Shown: piece after piece, positions 7,992-16,461 of the stretch
How positions within the stretch are numbered: the stretch's first letter is position 1
How the letters are laid out: each line of letters opens with the position of its first letter
From: Lachnospiraceae bacterium
GTDB taxonomy: Bacteria; Bacillota; Clostridia; Lachnospirales; Lachnospiraceae
Assembly (NCBI GenBank): GCA_017552985.1
Contig: JAFZNO010000039.1
Coordinates: 1 to 36,595, forward strand
Length of the DNA: 36,595 bases
Direction of reading: 5' to 3'
Made by a program: the position numbers and the translations under genes
Notes under the pieces: model-generated
The model's input: only the letters and a program-made list of their open reading frames with translations
The model's database searches: none
Told to the model about the DNA's origin: nothing

Positions 7992-9572
7992 TTAGATTTC
8001 AAACATGTCGCTGAACTCTTTCAGTGCGCCGTCGGTCTCGTGCGCAAGTACTTTCTTTGCAAGTACTTTGCCGAGCTGAACGCCTTCCTGGTCGAAGCTG
8101 TTCACGTTCCAAAGGAAGCCCTGGAACATGATCTTGTTCTCGTAGTGGGAGAGGAGCGCGCCCATGGTTTCGGGAGTGAGTCTCTCGCCAATGATGATGC
8201 TGGAAGGACGGTTGCCGGCGAATTTCTTGTTGTTGTCCTCGTTGTCCTTGCCGCAGGCGAAGGCCATGATCTGAGCCACAACGTTGGCGCAGAGCTTCTT
8301 CTGGCTCGTGCTGCCCTGAATGTTCACGTCAACGCCGAGCTGGCTCTCCTTGAAGCCAATGAACTGCAGGGGAACGATATCGGTTCCCTGATGGAGCAGC
8401 TGGTAGAAGGAGTGCTGGCCATTGGTGCCGGGCTCGCCGAAGAGCACGGGGCCGGTGGGATAAGTTACGGGCTCGCCGAAGCGGTTTACGGACTTGCCGT
8501 TGGACTCCATGTCAGCCTGCTGCAGGTGTGCAGGGAAGCGGCTGAGGGCCTGGGAATAAGGCAGGAGCGCCGTAGCGGGGAAGCCGAGCACGTTTCTCTC
8601 ATATACGCCGATGAGGGCATCGAGAAGCGCGGGATTCTTCTTAAGGTCAGCGTTAGCAGCAAGCTTGTCCTCTGCGGCTGCGCCTTCAAGGAAGCGGGCA
8701 AATACTTCAGGAGTGTAAGCAAGGGAAAGGATCGCACCGCCAACCGCGGAGGTGGAGGAGAATCTTCCTCCGATGTAATCGTCCATGAAGAAAGCTCTCA
8801 GGTAATCGCTGCTGGTGGCAAGGGGAGAGGTCTCGCTCGTTACGGCCACCATGTGCTTGGAAGCGTCGAGGCCTGCGTTCTTCAGCGCATCCTTTACGAA
8901 GGATTCGTTGGTCAGGGTCTCCAGGGTCGTGCCGGACTTGGATACCAGAACGAACAGGGAGTGTGCCACGTCGATTCCTGCAAGGACTGCTGCCGCGTCG
9001 TCAGGATCCACGTTACTGATGAACTTAGCTTCCATATTGAAGTTGCCGGTCTGCTTTGCCCAGTTCTCCAGTGCCAGGTAGATGGCGCGGGGACCAAGGT
9101 CGGAACCGCCGATGCCGATCTGAACAACCGTCGTAAACTTTTCGCCGGCGCCGTTCGTGATCTTTCCGGAATGTACGTCATTTGCAAATTCTTCAATCTT
9201 CTTCTGCTGTGCGAGATAGAAATCTCTCTTATTTACGCCGTCCTTGATCACGGCATCGCCGAGCTGACCGCGGGTTAACTGGTGAAGAACCAGTCTCTTC
9301 TCGCCGGTATTGATCACCTCGCCGTTATACAGAGCGGCATATTTCTCCAGAAGCTGAGCCTCGTCAGCGAGCTTCTTCAGACCATCCAGAACGTTCTCGT
9401 CTACGGCTTTCGCTGCATAGCAGTAGGTCATGCCCTCTGCCATGGGCATCTGATAAGTCTTAACTCTCTTTGCGCCTGCTTCGCCGCTCATCACGTCCTT
9501 CAGGCTGACCTTGTCCTTTTTTGCAAGCTCCTGAAAAGAAGCAAGCGTATCAAGGTTTTTCCATGAAATCAT
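7992..9572 (-). CDS. pgi: Glucose-6-phosphate isomerase
   Basis: 526 residues; interconverts glucose 6-phosphate and fructose 6-phosphate in the cytoplasm. Visible motifs in order: IGIGGSDLGP in the sugar-binding SIS domain, VLVSKSGTTLET, GGRFSSTSAVG, the catalytic-loop GEPGTNGQHSFYQLLHQG (catalytic Glu and His region), and the signature SFDQEGVQLGK near the end. Length and motifs fit the longer PGI form and not the roughly 450-residue form common in Firmicutes. GGAGG precedes the ATG. A TTGAAT-17-TATAAT promoter lies upstream at 9638-9666. It is a single-gene unit that converges on the terminator at 7947. Confidence 0.96.
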   Translation of the reverse strand: MISWKNLDTLASFQELAKKDKVSLKDVMSGEAGAKRVKTYQMPMAEGMTYCYAAKAVDENVLDGLKKLADEAQLLEKYAALYNGEVINTGEKRLVLHQLTRGQLGDAVIKDGVNKRDFYLAQQKKIEEFANDVHSGKITNGAGEKFTTVVQIGIGGSDLGPRAIYLALENWAKQTGNFNMEAKFISNVDPDDAAAVLAGIDVAHSLFVLVSKSGTTLETLTNESFVKDALKNAGLDASKHMVAVTSETSPLATSSDYLRAFFMDDYIGGRFSSTSAVGGAILSLAYTPEVFARFLEGAAAEDKLAANADLKKNPALLDALIGVYERNVLGFPATALLPYSQALSRFPAHLQQADMESNGKSVNRFGEPVTYPTGPVLFGEPGTNGQHSFYQLLHQGTDIVPLQFIGFKESQLGVDVNIQGSTSQKKLCANVVAQIMAFACGKDNEDNNKKFAGNRPSSIIIGERLTPETMGALLSHYENKIMFQGFLWNVNSFDQEGVQLGKVLAKKVLAHETDGALKEFSDMFEI

Positions 9573-9637
9573 AGTACGTACCTCCTTACGACTTTCCCTA
9601 TATTTTCAATGTTTTTAATTGCTTTAGTTTCATATGG

Positions 9638-9666
9638 ATTATAACTGATTGTTTCGTGATATTCAA
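9638..9666 (-). promoter_or_regulatory. Promoter of pgi
   Basis: On the minus strand TTGAAT (9661-9666) and TATAAT (9638-9643) are separated by 17 bp, about 65 bp before the pgi start. The upstream TetR-type palindrome at 9681 is only 15 bp behind this -35. Confidence 0.75.
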
Positions 9667-9680
9667 GAGAAATCACAAAA

Positions 9681-9752
9681 TCGACTAATAGTCGAAAAAA
9701 TATCTTGACGTGAATCCAAAGGGGTGTTATTATAAAATCGACCGGTGGTCGA
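9681..9752 (+). promoter_or_regulatory. tetR promoter flanked by two palindromic operators
   Basis: TTGACG (9705-9710) and TATTAT (9728-9733), 17 bp apart, form the promoter. Two related palindromes bracket it: TCGACTAATAGTCGA (9681-9695, perfect 7-bp arms about one central base) and TCGACCGGTGGTCGA (9738-9752, 6-bp arms TCGACC/GGTCGA). The second covers the likely transcription start. Placement and symmetry are those expected for autorepression by the TetR protein encoded 17 bp downstream. Confidence 0.82.
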
Positions 9753-9769
9753 AAAAGGAGAAAACGATA

Positions 9770-10375
9770 ATGAAAAAGGGTGAAAAAAGAAAATTAGAAC
9801 TTTTGAAGATCGCATATAAAATGTTTCTTTCCAAGGGGTATGAGAATACCAGCGTGGATGAGATCATAGAGGAAGCGGGCATCGCGAAGGGCACGTATTA
9901 CTACTATTTCGAGAGCAAGGAGCAGATGCTCGAGGAAGTGATCGAAATGATGATTGGGCAGGAAGCGGAAATGGCAAGGCAGGTGTTAAGCTCCAACCTG
10001 GACGTGGTTCAGAAGATCCTTGGCATCATGGCGGCCTTCCGCCCTGCGCCGGAGGAGGCAACCATTGAGAATGCCCTGCATCAGCAGGAGAACGCCCTCA
10101 TGCACAATAAAGTTCTTAAGAGGCTGGTGGCGGAGGCGATCCCGCTTTTGTCGGAGGCGGCAGAGGAAGGGATCCGGCAGGGAATCTTTAACTGTGACCA
10201 TGTCCCTGAGAGGGTAAAGATTTTGTTGATCGTGGGCAATGAACTTTTTGATGACGGGAATTTCACGGAAAATGACGTGACGGTCTTCATCGACATGGCG
10301 GAAAAACTCTTTGGTGCCAAGCCCGGCAGCATGGAGTACGTGAAAGGATTGATTGGGCAAATGGAGATGCAATGA
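9770..10375 (+). CDS. TetR/AcrR family transcriptional repressor
   Basis: 201 residues. The N-terminal helix-turn-helix is typical: LLKIAYKMFLSKGYENTSVDEI, then AGIAKGTYYYYFESKEQML (about residues 28-53). The rest is the variable ligand-binding helical domain. The start at 9770 has AAAGGAG at 8-10 bases; longer in-frame starts would run through the promoter and operator and are rejected. It overlaps the MFS gene by 4 bp (ATGA), so repressor and exporter are co-translated. It probably binds the two palindromes around its own promoter and releases them when an exporter substrate binds. Confidence 0.93.
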   Translation: MKKGEKRKLELLKIAYKMFLSKGYENTSVDEIIEEAGIAKGTYYYYFESKEQMLEEVIEMMIGQEAEMARQVLSSNLDVVQKILGIMAAFRPAPEEATIENALHQQENALMHNKVLKRLVAEAIPLLSEAAEEGIRQGIFNCDHVPERVKILLIVGNELFDDGNFTENDVTVFIDMAEKLFGAKPGSMEYVKGLIGQMEMQ

Positions 10376-11649
10376 TGGAAAAGAAGAGCAACTTCAAGAA
10401 GTTTTTGCTCCTGTGGTCGGGAGAACTGATCTCGTCCATCGGCGGCGGCCTGACCAGCTTTGGGTTGGGCGTTTACGTTTTTCGGCAGACGGGAAGCGCG
10501 GCCAGCTCGGCGCTGGTGACGCTCCTTGGATTTTTGCCGACACTCCTCCTAAGCGTTCCTGCAGGCGTTTTGGCGGACCGGTTTGACAGAAGGCTTTTGA
10601 TGATGATCGGTGACGGGTGTTCGGCTTTGGGCGTTCTCTTTATTTTGTTCTGCATGATGAATGGCGGGGCTTCGTTAACCCAGATCTGCATCGGCGTAAC
10701 CGTGAGTGCAGTATTCTCTGCCTTGCTGGAGCCCTCGTACCGCGCAACGGTTACGGATCTTCTGACGAAGGAAGAGTTCTCCCGGGCCAACGGGCTGGTT
10801 TCCCTGGCGGGGAGCGCGAGATATCTTTTTTCACCGGTCATCGCCGGCTTCCTTCTCACCTTCAGCGACATAAAGCTTCTTCTGGTGATCGACGTGGCAA
10901 CCTTCCTCCTGACGGTAACGGCCGCGGCAGTTGTGCGGAAAGGTCTTGTGGCAAAGATTTCGGAGAAGAAGGAAACGTTTTCGCAAAGCATCAAGGGGGG
11001 CTGGCAGGTCCTGTGCGCCAAGAAAGGTCTTCTCGTTTTGATCGCCATCTCCTCGGCAATCACGCTGTTCATGGGAATGTTCCAGACCCTGGTTGGGCCG
11101 CTGATCCTTTCGTTTGCGGATGAAACGACACTGGGCGTGGCGGAGACCATCTGTGCCAGCGGAATGCTGGTGAGCGGCATTCTCCTTGGCATAAAAGGCT
11201 TAAAAGGCCGGTACGTAAGGACGCTCAGCATGGCGTTGGTCCTGTCGGGATTGTTTATGGCCGGATTTGGCTTATTTGAGAATCTGATTCCGGTCTGCGC
11301 CTTTGGGTTTCTTTTCTTCGCGGCGCTGCCCTTTGCCAATAACTGTCTGGATTATCTGGCGAGAACCAATATCCCTGACGACGCGCAGGGAAGGGCATGG
11401 GGCATGATCGGATTCCTGTCGCAGCTTGGATACGTTGGGGCGTATGCGATCTCCGGCGCGGCGGCGGACCTGATCGGTAAGCAAACTGGTTTGGGAGTGG
11501 GAAGAGGATCGGCCATCGTGATCATCGCCGCAGGCGTTTGCCTGGCGGTTACGGCAGCAATGATAGGAAGATTTAAGAGCGTCAGGGAATTGGAAAGTTC
11601 CGCAGAAAGCGGAAATGGAATGGAGTCTCCCGCGGAAAGTGGGATATAA
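10372..11649 (+). CDS. MFS efflux transporter (MFS_3/EntS-like)
   Basis: About 425 residues, hydrophobic throughout with 10-12 predicted membrane helices. The first helix (FLLLWSGELISSIGGGLTSF), the loop LSVPAGVLADRFDRRLLMMIGD (the conserved MFS loop 2-3 motif) and the overall length fit the drug and siderophore exporter branch of the major facilitator superfamily. Expression is tied to the TetR gene by a 4-bp overlap; the second ATG at 10375 is equally possible as start. The polar tail contains a short duplicated ESPAESG-like segment. The exported compound cannot be told from sequence. Confidence 0.88.
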   Translation: MMEKKSNFKKFLLLWSGELISSIGGGLTSFGLGVYVFRQTGSAASSALVTLLGFLPTLLLSVPAGVLADRFDRRLLMMIGDGCSALGVLFILFCMMNGGASLTQICIGVTVSAVFSALLEPSYRATVTDLLTKEEFSRANGLVSLAGSARYLFSPVIAGFLLTFSDIKLLLVIDVATFLLTVTAAAVVRKGLVAKISEKKETFSQSIKGGWQVLCAKKGLLVLIAISSAITLFMGMFQTLVGPLILSFADETTLGVAETICASGMLVSGILLGIKGLKGRYVRTLSMALVLSGLFMAGFGLFENLIPVCAFGFLFFAALPFANNCLDYLARTNIPDDAQGRAWGMIGFLSQLGYVGAYAISGAAADLIGKQTGLGVGRGSAIVIIAAGVCLAVTAAMIGRFKSVRELESSAESGNGMESPAESGI

Positions 11650-11686
11650 ATGGAAAGCCTTGTGGAAGAAGGAGGAAAAGTAGAAT

Positions 11687-12571
11687 ATGAAGTCAAATAA
11701 AGTTGAAAATTATAAGTATCGGCCCGTGTTGTTTTTTGCAGTGACGTTTGTGTGTACCTGGATCTTTTGGATCCCCGCGATCTTTATGTCAGAGAATATG
11801 GCGGTGGTGTTCATGCTTCTGGGTCTGATCGCTCCGGCGGTTGTGTCTACCGTGTTTATCCTGTGCTCAGGATCCGACACGTTAAAGAAGGATCTGCGCA
11901 ACAAGCTGATCGGCTTTTATAAGGTGAAATGGGGCAACGTGGTTTTGGCAATCTTTGTATTTGCCCTCATCATCGTTTGCACGATTCTTTTGTCTCTCCT
12001 CTTTGGTCAGTCTCTGGATCAGTTTTCCTTTACGGAGGATTTCACCTTTACGGGAGTGGGCATTGCATCGGCGCTGGTTGCGATCATCGTTGCATCCATC
12101 CTTGAAGAAGTGGGCTGGAAGGGCTATTGCGAAGATTCCATCGGAAATTACATGAACTGGTTTTGGGAGTCCGTGATCTTTGGCGTGATCTGGGGATTTT
12201 GGCATTTCCCGCTGCTCTTCATCCAGGGTACCTACCAGGCCGGTCTGATGGTGAATCCCCTGTTTGCGATCAACTTCTTTGTCAGCGCGATCCCCATGGG
12301 CTTTATTATCACTTGGGTTTATCTCGTAAGCGACAGGTCAATCCTTGCCTGCATGATCTTCCATCTGTTCATCAATTTCATGCAGGAAAAGATTGCCATG
12401 ACGCCGGAGACAAAGTGTGTGGAAACCATTGTTGTGGTTATCGCTACCGTGATCATCGTGATCGCAAAGAAGGACATGTTTTTTGAAACGCGTCACGTGG
12501 GAAGACTCTTGGAGGATCTTTCGGAGCAGCAGGAAGCCTCTGTGGTAAAAATGAAGGATTGTCTTAACTAA
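11687..12571 (+). CDS. CPBP-family intramembrane metalloprotease
   Basis: 294 residues and about eight hydrophobic segments. The CPBP (CaaX protease and bacteriocin-processing, Rce1-like) motifs are complete: EEVGWKGY (Glu140/Glu141), FWHFPL (His173), and IFHLFIN (His226, Asn230). These carry the membrane-embedded catalytic Glu and His residues. GGAGG lies 13 bases before the ATG. It sits 37 bp behind the MFS gene and is likely the third gene of the TetR operon. In Gram-positives such proteins often act in peptide immunity or processing, so the operon may deal with a toxic peptide or hydrophobic compound; that is inference. Its 3' end overlaps the convergent xylanase gene by 8 bp. Confidence 0.9.
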   Translation: MKSNKVENYKYRPVLFFAVTFVCTWIFWIPAIFMSENMAVVFMLLGLIAPAVVSTVFILCSGSDTLKKDLRNKLIGFYKVKWGNVVLAIFVFALIIVCTILLSLLFGQSLDQFSFTEDFTFTGVGIASALVAIIVASILEEVGWKGYCEDSIGNYMNWFWESVIFGVIWGFWHFPLLFIQGTYQAGLMVNPLFAINFFVSAIPMGFIITWVYLVSDRSILACMIFHLFINFMQEKIAMTPETKCVETIVVVIATVIIVIAKKDMFFETRHVGRLLEDLSEQQEASVVKMKDCLN

Positions 12572-13790
12572 GCGTGAGCGTTTCCGATCTGTCGGCCGTA
12601 AGGTCTAGCTTGGCGGAGAGGGTACCGCAGCTCAGTTCGTAATTTCCCTTAAAGCCTTCCAAGTTCACCCGGCCGTCCTCATCCGTCCGCAGGGTAACGT
12701 TGGTGGACCAATCCTCGTGAATGAGCTTTCGCAGCGCATGATAGGAAGGCTTTTCCGTATTGTCCACGTGTAGGAACCCTGAAGGTGCGTGAAGCCAGCA
12801 GTCATCCGTGAAATCCCAGGTGGTGATGGCCTGCACCTGGGGATGCTCAAAGAGGATCGTATACATTTCAGAGATCTCAGCTGCCTGACGGGCCTCTCCT
12901 TCAGGCGTGGAAGGCCAGCTGTCCACCTGGAAGTCATTGAGGTCTACGATGTGGGCGGGCATGATCTCACCGGAGATCAGCGTGTTTTCCGTGAAGTGAA
13001 TGGGCAGGCCAAAGCGTGAGAAGCGGCGCAGAACGTCATGCAGCTTTTCCGCACCCCAATAGCCTTGATGCTGGTGGGACTGGATGCCGATGGCGCTGAT
13101 GGGAACGCCGGCCTCCAACAGGCCGTCCAGCAGGATCTCGTAGGCTACGCTGGTATTAAAGTCATTGATCAGAAGCGTTGCGTCAGGGTTCATGGCCTTC
13201 GCTTCGTCGAAGACCGCTTTCACAAGCTTGATCCGTCCCATCTCCTGACAGATGCGGGTGATGGCGTTATCATATTTATCAAAATTCGGCATGATCACGA
13301 CTTCGTTGATCACGTCCCACATGTCAATGACACCCTTGAAGGCAGTTACGTCGCGGTCGATGCGTCGTAACTGTTTTTTTAGGATCTCTTCGTTTGAATA
13401 CTGCATCAGCCAGTCTGCGCAGGCCGTATGCCAGCAAAGGGGATGGCCTTTGGCGGTGACGCCGCGGTCCTTCAGCCATTTGGCAGCAGCCATGGTGGGG
13501 GCTTCCATCGTCTGTCCCTCCGTGGGCTCGTAGCGTCCCCAGTAGAAGGGAAGCGTGCCGTAATTGAAGAGCTTCATCCATTTTTCCATGCGTTCGCCCA
13601 AAAAGGCGGCAGCCTGTTCATTGCCGGATTCCTTTGCCCGCATCAGCGCAACGCTGTCAAAGACGCCGCAGCCAAAGAGAAACAGGTGAGAAGTCTGTTT
13701 TGCGGTGACGGCAGAGTTCGCCAGGGGCGTGCCGTCCGCATTTACGAGACGTAGGTTGGCAGTTGCTTTTCTGTGGGATAATGCGCTCAT
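12564..13790 (-). CDS. Endo-1,4-beta-xylanase, GH10, cytosolic form
   Basis: 408 residues. The N-terminal 40 residues form a small beta segment (ANLRLVNADGTPLANSAVTA) before the GH10 barrel. Catalytic residues are clear: acid/base Glu163 in WDVINE and nucleophile Glu268 in HFTEN. GHPLCWH, NDFN and GIQSHQH are further GH10 signatures. After the barrel a short beta-rich tail runs from about residue 355. There is no signal peptide, so it probably trims imported xylo-oligosaccharides inside the cell. GGAGGA precedes the ATG and a promoter lies upstream. No xylan transporter is adjacent. Confidence 0.93.
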   Translation of the reverse strand: MSALSHRKATANLRLVNADGTPLANSAVTAKQTSHLFLFGCGVFDSVALMRAKESGNEQAAAFLGERMEKWMKLFNYGTLPFYWGRYEPTEGQTMEAPTMAAAKWLKDRGVTAKGHPLCWHTACADWLMQYSNEEILKKQLRRIDRDVTAFKGVIDMWDVINEVVIMPNFDKYDNAITRICQEMGRIKLVKAVFDEAKAMNPDATLLINDFNTSVAYEILLDGLLEAGVPISAIGIQSHQHQGYWGAEKLHDVLRRFSRFGLPIHFTENTLISGEIMPAHIVDLNDFQVDSWPSTPEGEARQAAEISEMYTILFEHPQVQAITTWDFTDDCWLHAPSGFLHVDNTEKPSYHALRKLIHEDWSTNVTLRTDEDGRVNLEGFKGNYELSCGTLSAKLDLTADRSETLTLS

Positions 13791-13829
13791 GATCTTCCTC
13801 CTTTTTCTTGATGACAGGTTACTAAAATC

Positions 13830-13858
13830 ATTCTATCGTGCCCGCGCCCGCAAAACAA
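13830..13858 (-). promoter_or_regulatory. Promoter of the GH10 gene
   Basis: On the minus strand TTGTTT (13853-13858) is followed after 17 bp by TAGAAT (13830-13835), 40 bp before the start codon. The spacer is unusually GC-rich (GCGGGCGCGGGC). Confidence 0.6.
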
Positions 13859-13921
13859 TGCAGTAATTGTCCCAGTATATGTATTATTTTGCCACGGTTT
13901 GAAATAAGGTTATATCAAGGC

Positions 13922-13997
13922 TTGGGTCACGGGTACGCTGACGTGTTTTCATTTTTGTAGGTTCGTGTTATACTAATAGAAAATCCCCGTGACCCAA
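13922..13997. repeat. Inverted-repeat element enclosing a promoter
   Basis: TTGGGTCACGGG (13922-13933) and CCCGTGACCCAA (13986-13997) are perfect 12-bp inverted arms, 52 bp apart. Between them lies an extended -10 (TGTTATACT, 13966-13974) pointing to the phosphodiester glycosidase gene. The left arm with its GACGTGTTTT neighbour resembles the sequence at 17359-17392, so this looks like a copy of a small dispersed element. No target duplication is obvious. Confidence 0.6.
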
Positions 13998-14040
13998 CCG
14001 TGGCCTGGCTTTGAAGAACGTTGCTGAGAAGGAGAAATCC

Positions 14041-15018
14041 ATGAAAGGCGAATTTTGGAAAAAATATGGATATGGATGTCTGGTGGCGCTCGGCCTTACG
14101 GTGTTTACGGGATATGCGTTGTTAGATTCGTTTGTGATCCCGCGCCCCATGGAGACCATCGTGGAGTCAGAGGATCGTCAGGGCGCCGTCAGCCATGAGG
14201 CCATCAGGGAAAGCGACGAGATAAAACCATCGGAGGAATTGGTGCCGGAGGAGATGACGACGGAAGAGCCGGAGTATTCGGAACCCGTCATTACGGAAAA
14301 CAGTTATCAGGACCAGCATATTTCGATCAAGATCAATACCTATCGCGAAGAGGATACGGATATTTACGTGGCAGAGATCTTGCTGGATTCAGCGGAGTAT
14401 TTGAAGACGGCCTTGGCGGAAGACACCTATGGCAGAAACGTGACGCAGACAACCTCCGAGATCGCGAAGAACCATAATGCGATCTTGGCCGTGAACGGTG
14501 ATTTTTATGGCGCCAGGGATACCGGATACGTCATCAGGAATGGTGAGCTGTACCGATCAGCTTCGGGGAAGAATGAGGATCTGGTGATTTATGGGGACGG
14601 GACCATGGAAATCATTTCTGAGAAAGAAGTGACGGCAAAGACGCTTTTGGAACAAGGTGCCCTTCAGGTGTTATCCTTTGGACCTGCACTTTTGAAGGAA
14701 GGCGAGATCTGTGTGGGCGTCCGGGATGAGGTTGGCAGGGCCATGAATTCGAATCCCAGAACCGCGGTTGGCACGTTGGGGGAAAACCATTACGTGTTTG
14801 TGGTCAGTGACGGCAGGACGCGCCAGAGCGCGGGCTTAAGTTTGTACGAATTGGCCAAGTTTATGCAAGGACTTGGCGCCGTAACGGCATATAATCTGGA
14901 TGGCGGCGGATCTTCCACCATGTATTTTCTGGGAAACGTGATCAACAATCCAACGACGACTGGCTGGAAGGATTCGTCGGAGCGGAGCGTCAGCGACATT
15001 CTGTATATTGGTTATTAG
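14041..15018 (+). CDS. Phosphodiester glycosidase (NAGPA domain) membrane-anchored protein
   Basis: 325 residues. A basic N-terminus and one membrane helix (about residues 14-33) act as an uncleaved anchor. After an acidic linker rich in Glu, the NAGPA domain covers about residues 95-325: ILAVNGDFYGARDTGYVIRNG, then VLSFGPALLKEG, NPRTAVG, and AYNLDGGGSSTMYF near the end. Members hydrolyse phosphodiester-linked sugars and occur in exopolysaccharide contexts. AAGGAG lies before the ATG at 14041; an upstream in-frame TTG at 14011 lacks one. A small membrane protein follows 15 bp later. Substrate unknown. Confidence 0.88.
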   Translation: MKGEFWKKYGYGCLVALGLTVFTGYALLDSFVIPRPMETIVESEDRQGAVSHEAIRESDEIKPSEELVPEEMTTEEPEYSEPVITENSYQDQHISIKINTYREEDTDIYVAEILLDSAEYLKTALAEDTYGRNVTQTTSEIAKNHNAILAVNGDFYGARDTGYVIRNGELYRSASGKNEDLVIYGDGTMEIISEKEVTAKTLLEQGALQVLSFGPALLKEGEICVGVRDEVGRAMNSNPRTAVGTLGENHYVFVVSDGRTRQSAGLSLYELAKFMQGLGAVTAYNLDGGGSSTMYFLGNVINNPTTTGWKDSSERSVSDILYIGY

Positions 15019-15033
15019 TTGGGGGCGATGCGG

Positions 15034-15441
15034 ATGAAGGTCGTGAGAAACTATCTTTTGGTAACGATATTATGTGCCGCGTTTGGCGCAATTTACGAAG
15101 CATTTAGCTTTGGCGTGTATTCTAATTTTATGATCTATGCATTTGGATGGCCATTGGTTTTTGGCGTGATCCCGGCTTTGCATTTATACGTAAGGGACCA
15201 GGGAAAACAAAGGAAGGGCGCGGCAGGAGCGGGAAAATGGCCAGGGAGGCTTTGGCATACGGGAGTTGCCGTTCTGACCGTCGGAAGTATCTTTCGCGGC
15301 GTTCTGGACATTTACGGGACTGGCAGCAGGCTGACCATGGTATATTGGATTGTCGGTGGAATTACGTTATGCTTAGGTTTGACAATGATCGCGCGGACGG
15401 AGTTAAACAGATCAAGAAATTTGACGAAAACGGATATATAA
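15034..15441 (+). CDS. Small four-helix membrane protein
   Basis: 135 residues. Four hydrophobic segments are visible (LLVTILCAAFGAIYEAFSF, AFGWPLVFGVIPALHLYV, VAVLTVGSIFRGVLDIYG, WIVGGITLCLGLTMIA) with a basic loop between the second and third. GGGGG lies 8 bases before the ATG at 15034; an ATG at 15028 is too close to it. It sits 15 bp behind the NAGPA gene and 29 bp before the next gene, so the three are probably one transcript. The family is not recognised. Confidence 0.65.
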   Translation: MKVVRNYLLVTILCAAFGAIYEAFSFGVYSNFMIYAFGWPLVFGVIPALHLYVRDQGKQRKGAAGAGKWPGRLWHTGVAVLTVGSIFRGVLDIYGTGSRLTMVYWIVGGITLCLGLTMIARTELNRSRNLTKTDI

Positions 15442-15470
15442 GATAAACAGATCATGGCGGAGGTGAGAAC

Positions 15471-16310
15471 ATGAGAATTGGCGGTGGGATTGAGAAGGAA
15501 TATCATAACCCGGATGAGTGGCTGCGCCTGGTAAAGGATCTTGGATACAGCGCCGTGCTCTGCCCCGTGGACAGCAGAAGTGACGGGCAGACGCGCCGTG
15601 CATATCTCCGTGCGGCCAGGGATGCAGACCTTGTGATCGGCGAGGTTGGCGTTTGGCGGAACTGCCTGTCCAAGAATGACAGGGAGCGCAAGGCGGCCAT
15701 GGAATATGCGAAGGCACAGCTGGCGCTGGCGGACGAGATGGGCGCAAACTGTTGCGTGAACATTATCGGAAGCCACAGCGACAAGGCATGGGACGGTTTC
15801 TCGGCTGAGAATTACACGAAAGACTTTTATGCCCTTGCCGTGGACAGCGTGCGGGAGATCATTGACGCCGTAAAGCCGAGACACACCTATTATTCCATAG
15901 AAACCATGCCGTGGATGGTTCCGGATTCCCCGGAAAGCTACGTTAGGCTGATCCGGGACGTGGCGCGGGACGGATTTGCGGTGCACCTTGACTTCGTGAA
16001 CATGATCAATTGTCCGGAGCGGTACTGCAACAGCATGGAGTTTATCAAGCATTGCTTTGATACCCTGGGACCCTTTATCTGCAGCGTTCACGGCAAGGAC
16101 GTGCTGATGGAGCAGGCCTATACGACGCTGATCCATGAGACCATGCCCGGCAAGGGTTCGCTGGATTACAAGAAGATCCTTGCCATGGTGGATAAACTCG
16201 GCCCCGACATGCCTCTTTTCGTGGAGCATCTCCCGGACCATGAGACCTACCGCGAGGCAGTTACCTACTTGCGCGCCCAGGCCGAGGAGGCGTACGTTTT
16301 CATAAAATAA
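15471..16310 (+). CDS. Sugar phosphate isomerase/epimerase-like TIM-barrel protein, copy A
   Basis: 279 residues of the xylose-isomerase-like AP endonuclease 2 superfamily. The metal-binding set expected for this fold is present: Glu144 (YSIET), Asp174 (VHLDFVN), His207 (SVHGKD) and Glu252 (LFVEHL). It lacks a signal peptide and should be a cytoplasmic isomerase, epimerase or dehydratase of a sugar or sugar acid. A GGAGGTG site precedes the ATG. Copy B at 17442 shares the start MRIGGGIEK, the metal ligands and most of the sequence. The substrate is not evident; the oxidase-like gene between the copies suggests a short catabolic set. Confidence 0.8.
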   Translation: MRIGGGIEKEYHNPDEWLRLVKDLGYSAVLCPVDSRSDGQTRRAYLRAARDADLVIGEVGVWRNCLSKNDRERKAAMEYAKAQLALADEMGANCCVNIIGSHSDKAWDGFSAENYTKDFYALAVDSVREIIDAVKPRHTYYSIETMPWMVPDSPESYVRLIRDVARDGFAVHLDFVNMINCPERYCNSMEFIKHCFDTLGPFICSVHGKDVLMEQAYTTLIHETMPGKGSLDYKKILAMVDKLGPDMPLFVEHLPDHETYREAVTYLRAQAEEAYVFIK

Positions 16311-16380
16311 GCGGGGGCGACCGCGAAAGCGCGGGCTAGCGGGCTAGTAAAAATATGGTGAGAGTAACAAGACAGATGCG

Positions 16381-16439
16381 TTGAAGAGGCGCCGTCGGTT
16401 ATGCTAGAATAGATCATGGGCATAGGCTCATGATCTATT
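16381..16439 (+). promoter_or_regulatory. Promoter with overlapping long palindrome
   Basis: TTGAAG (16381-16386) and TAGAAT (16405-16410) are 18 bp apart. Starting inside the -10 and covering the expected start site is an inverted repeat with perfect 11-bp arms, AATAGATCATG (16408-16418) and CATGATCTATT (16429-16439). The position suits an operator. The short T run after it is poor for a terminator, although a weak one for copy A cannot be excluded. Confidence 0.6.
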
Positions 16440-16461
16440 TTGATTTAGGGGGATACGCAGG

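Noticed and set aside
7953-9278. Long frame on the plus strand opposite pgi (441 codons)
   Set aside because: It lies antisense to a fully recognisable glucose-6-phosphate isomerase, has no ribosome binding site or known domain, and runs out of the pgi terminator; it is a codon-bias shadow.
10473-11339. 288-codon frame on the minus strand opposite the MFS gene
   Set aside because: It is antisense to a clear MFS transporter and has no domain or start signal.
15312-16241. 309-codon frame opposite isomerase copy A, and a similar one opposite copy B (17511-18413)
   Set aside because: They are antisense to conserved genes; their similarity to each other only mirrors the A/B duplication.
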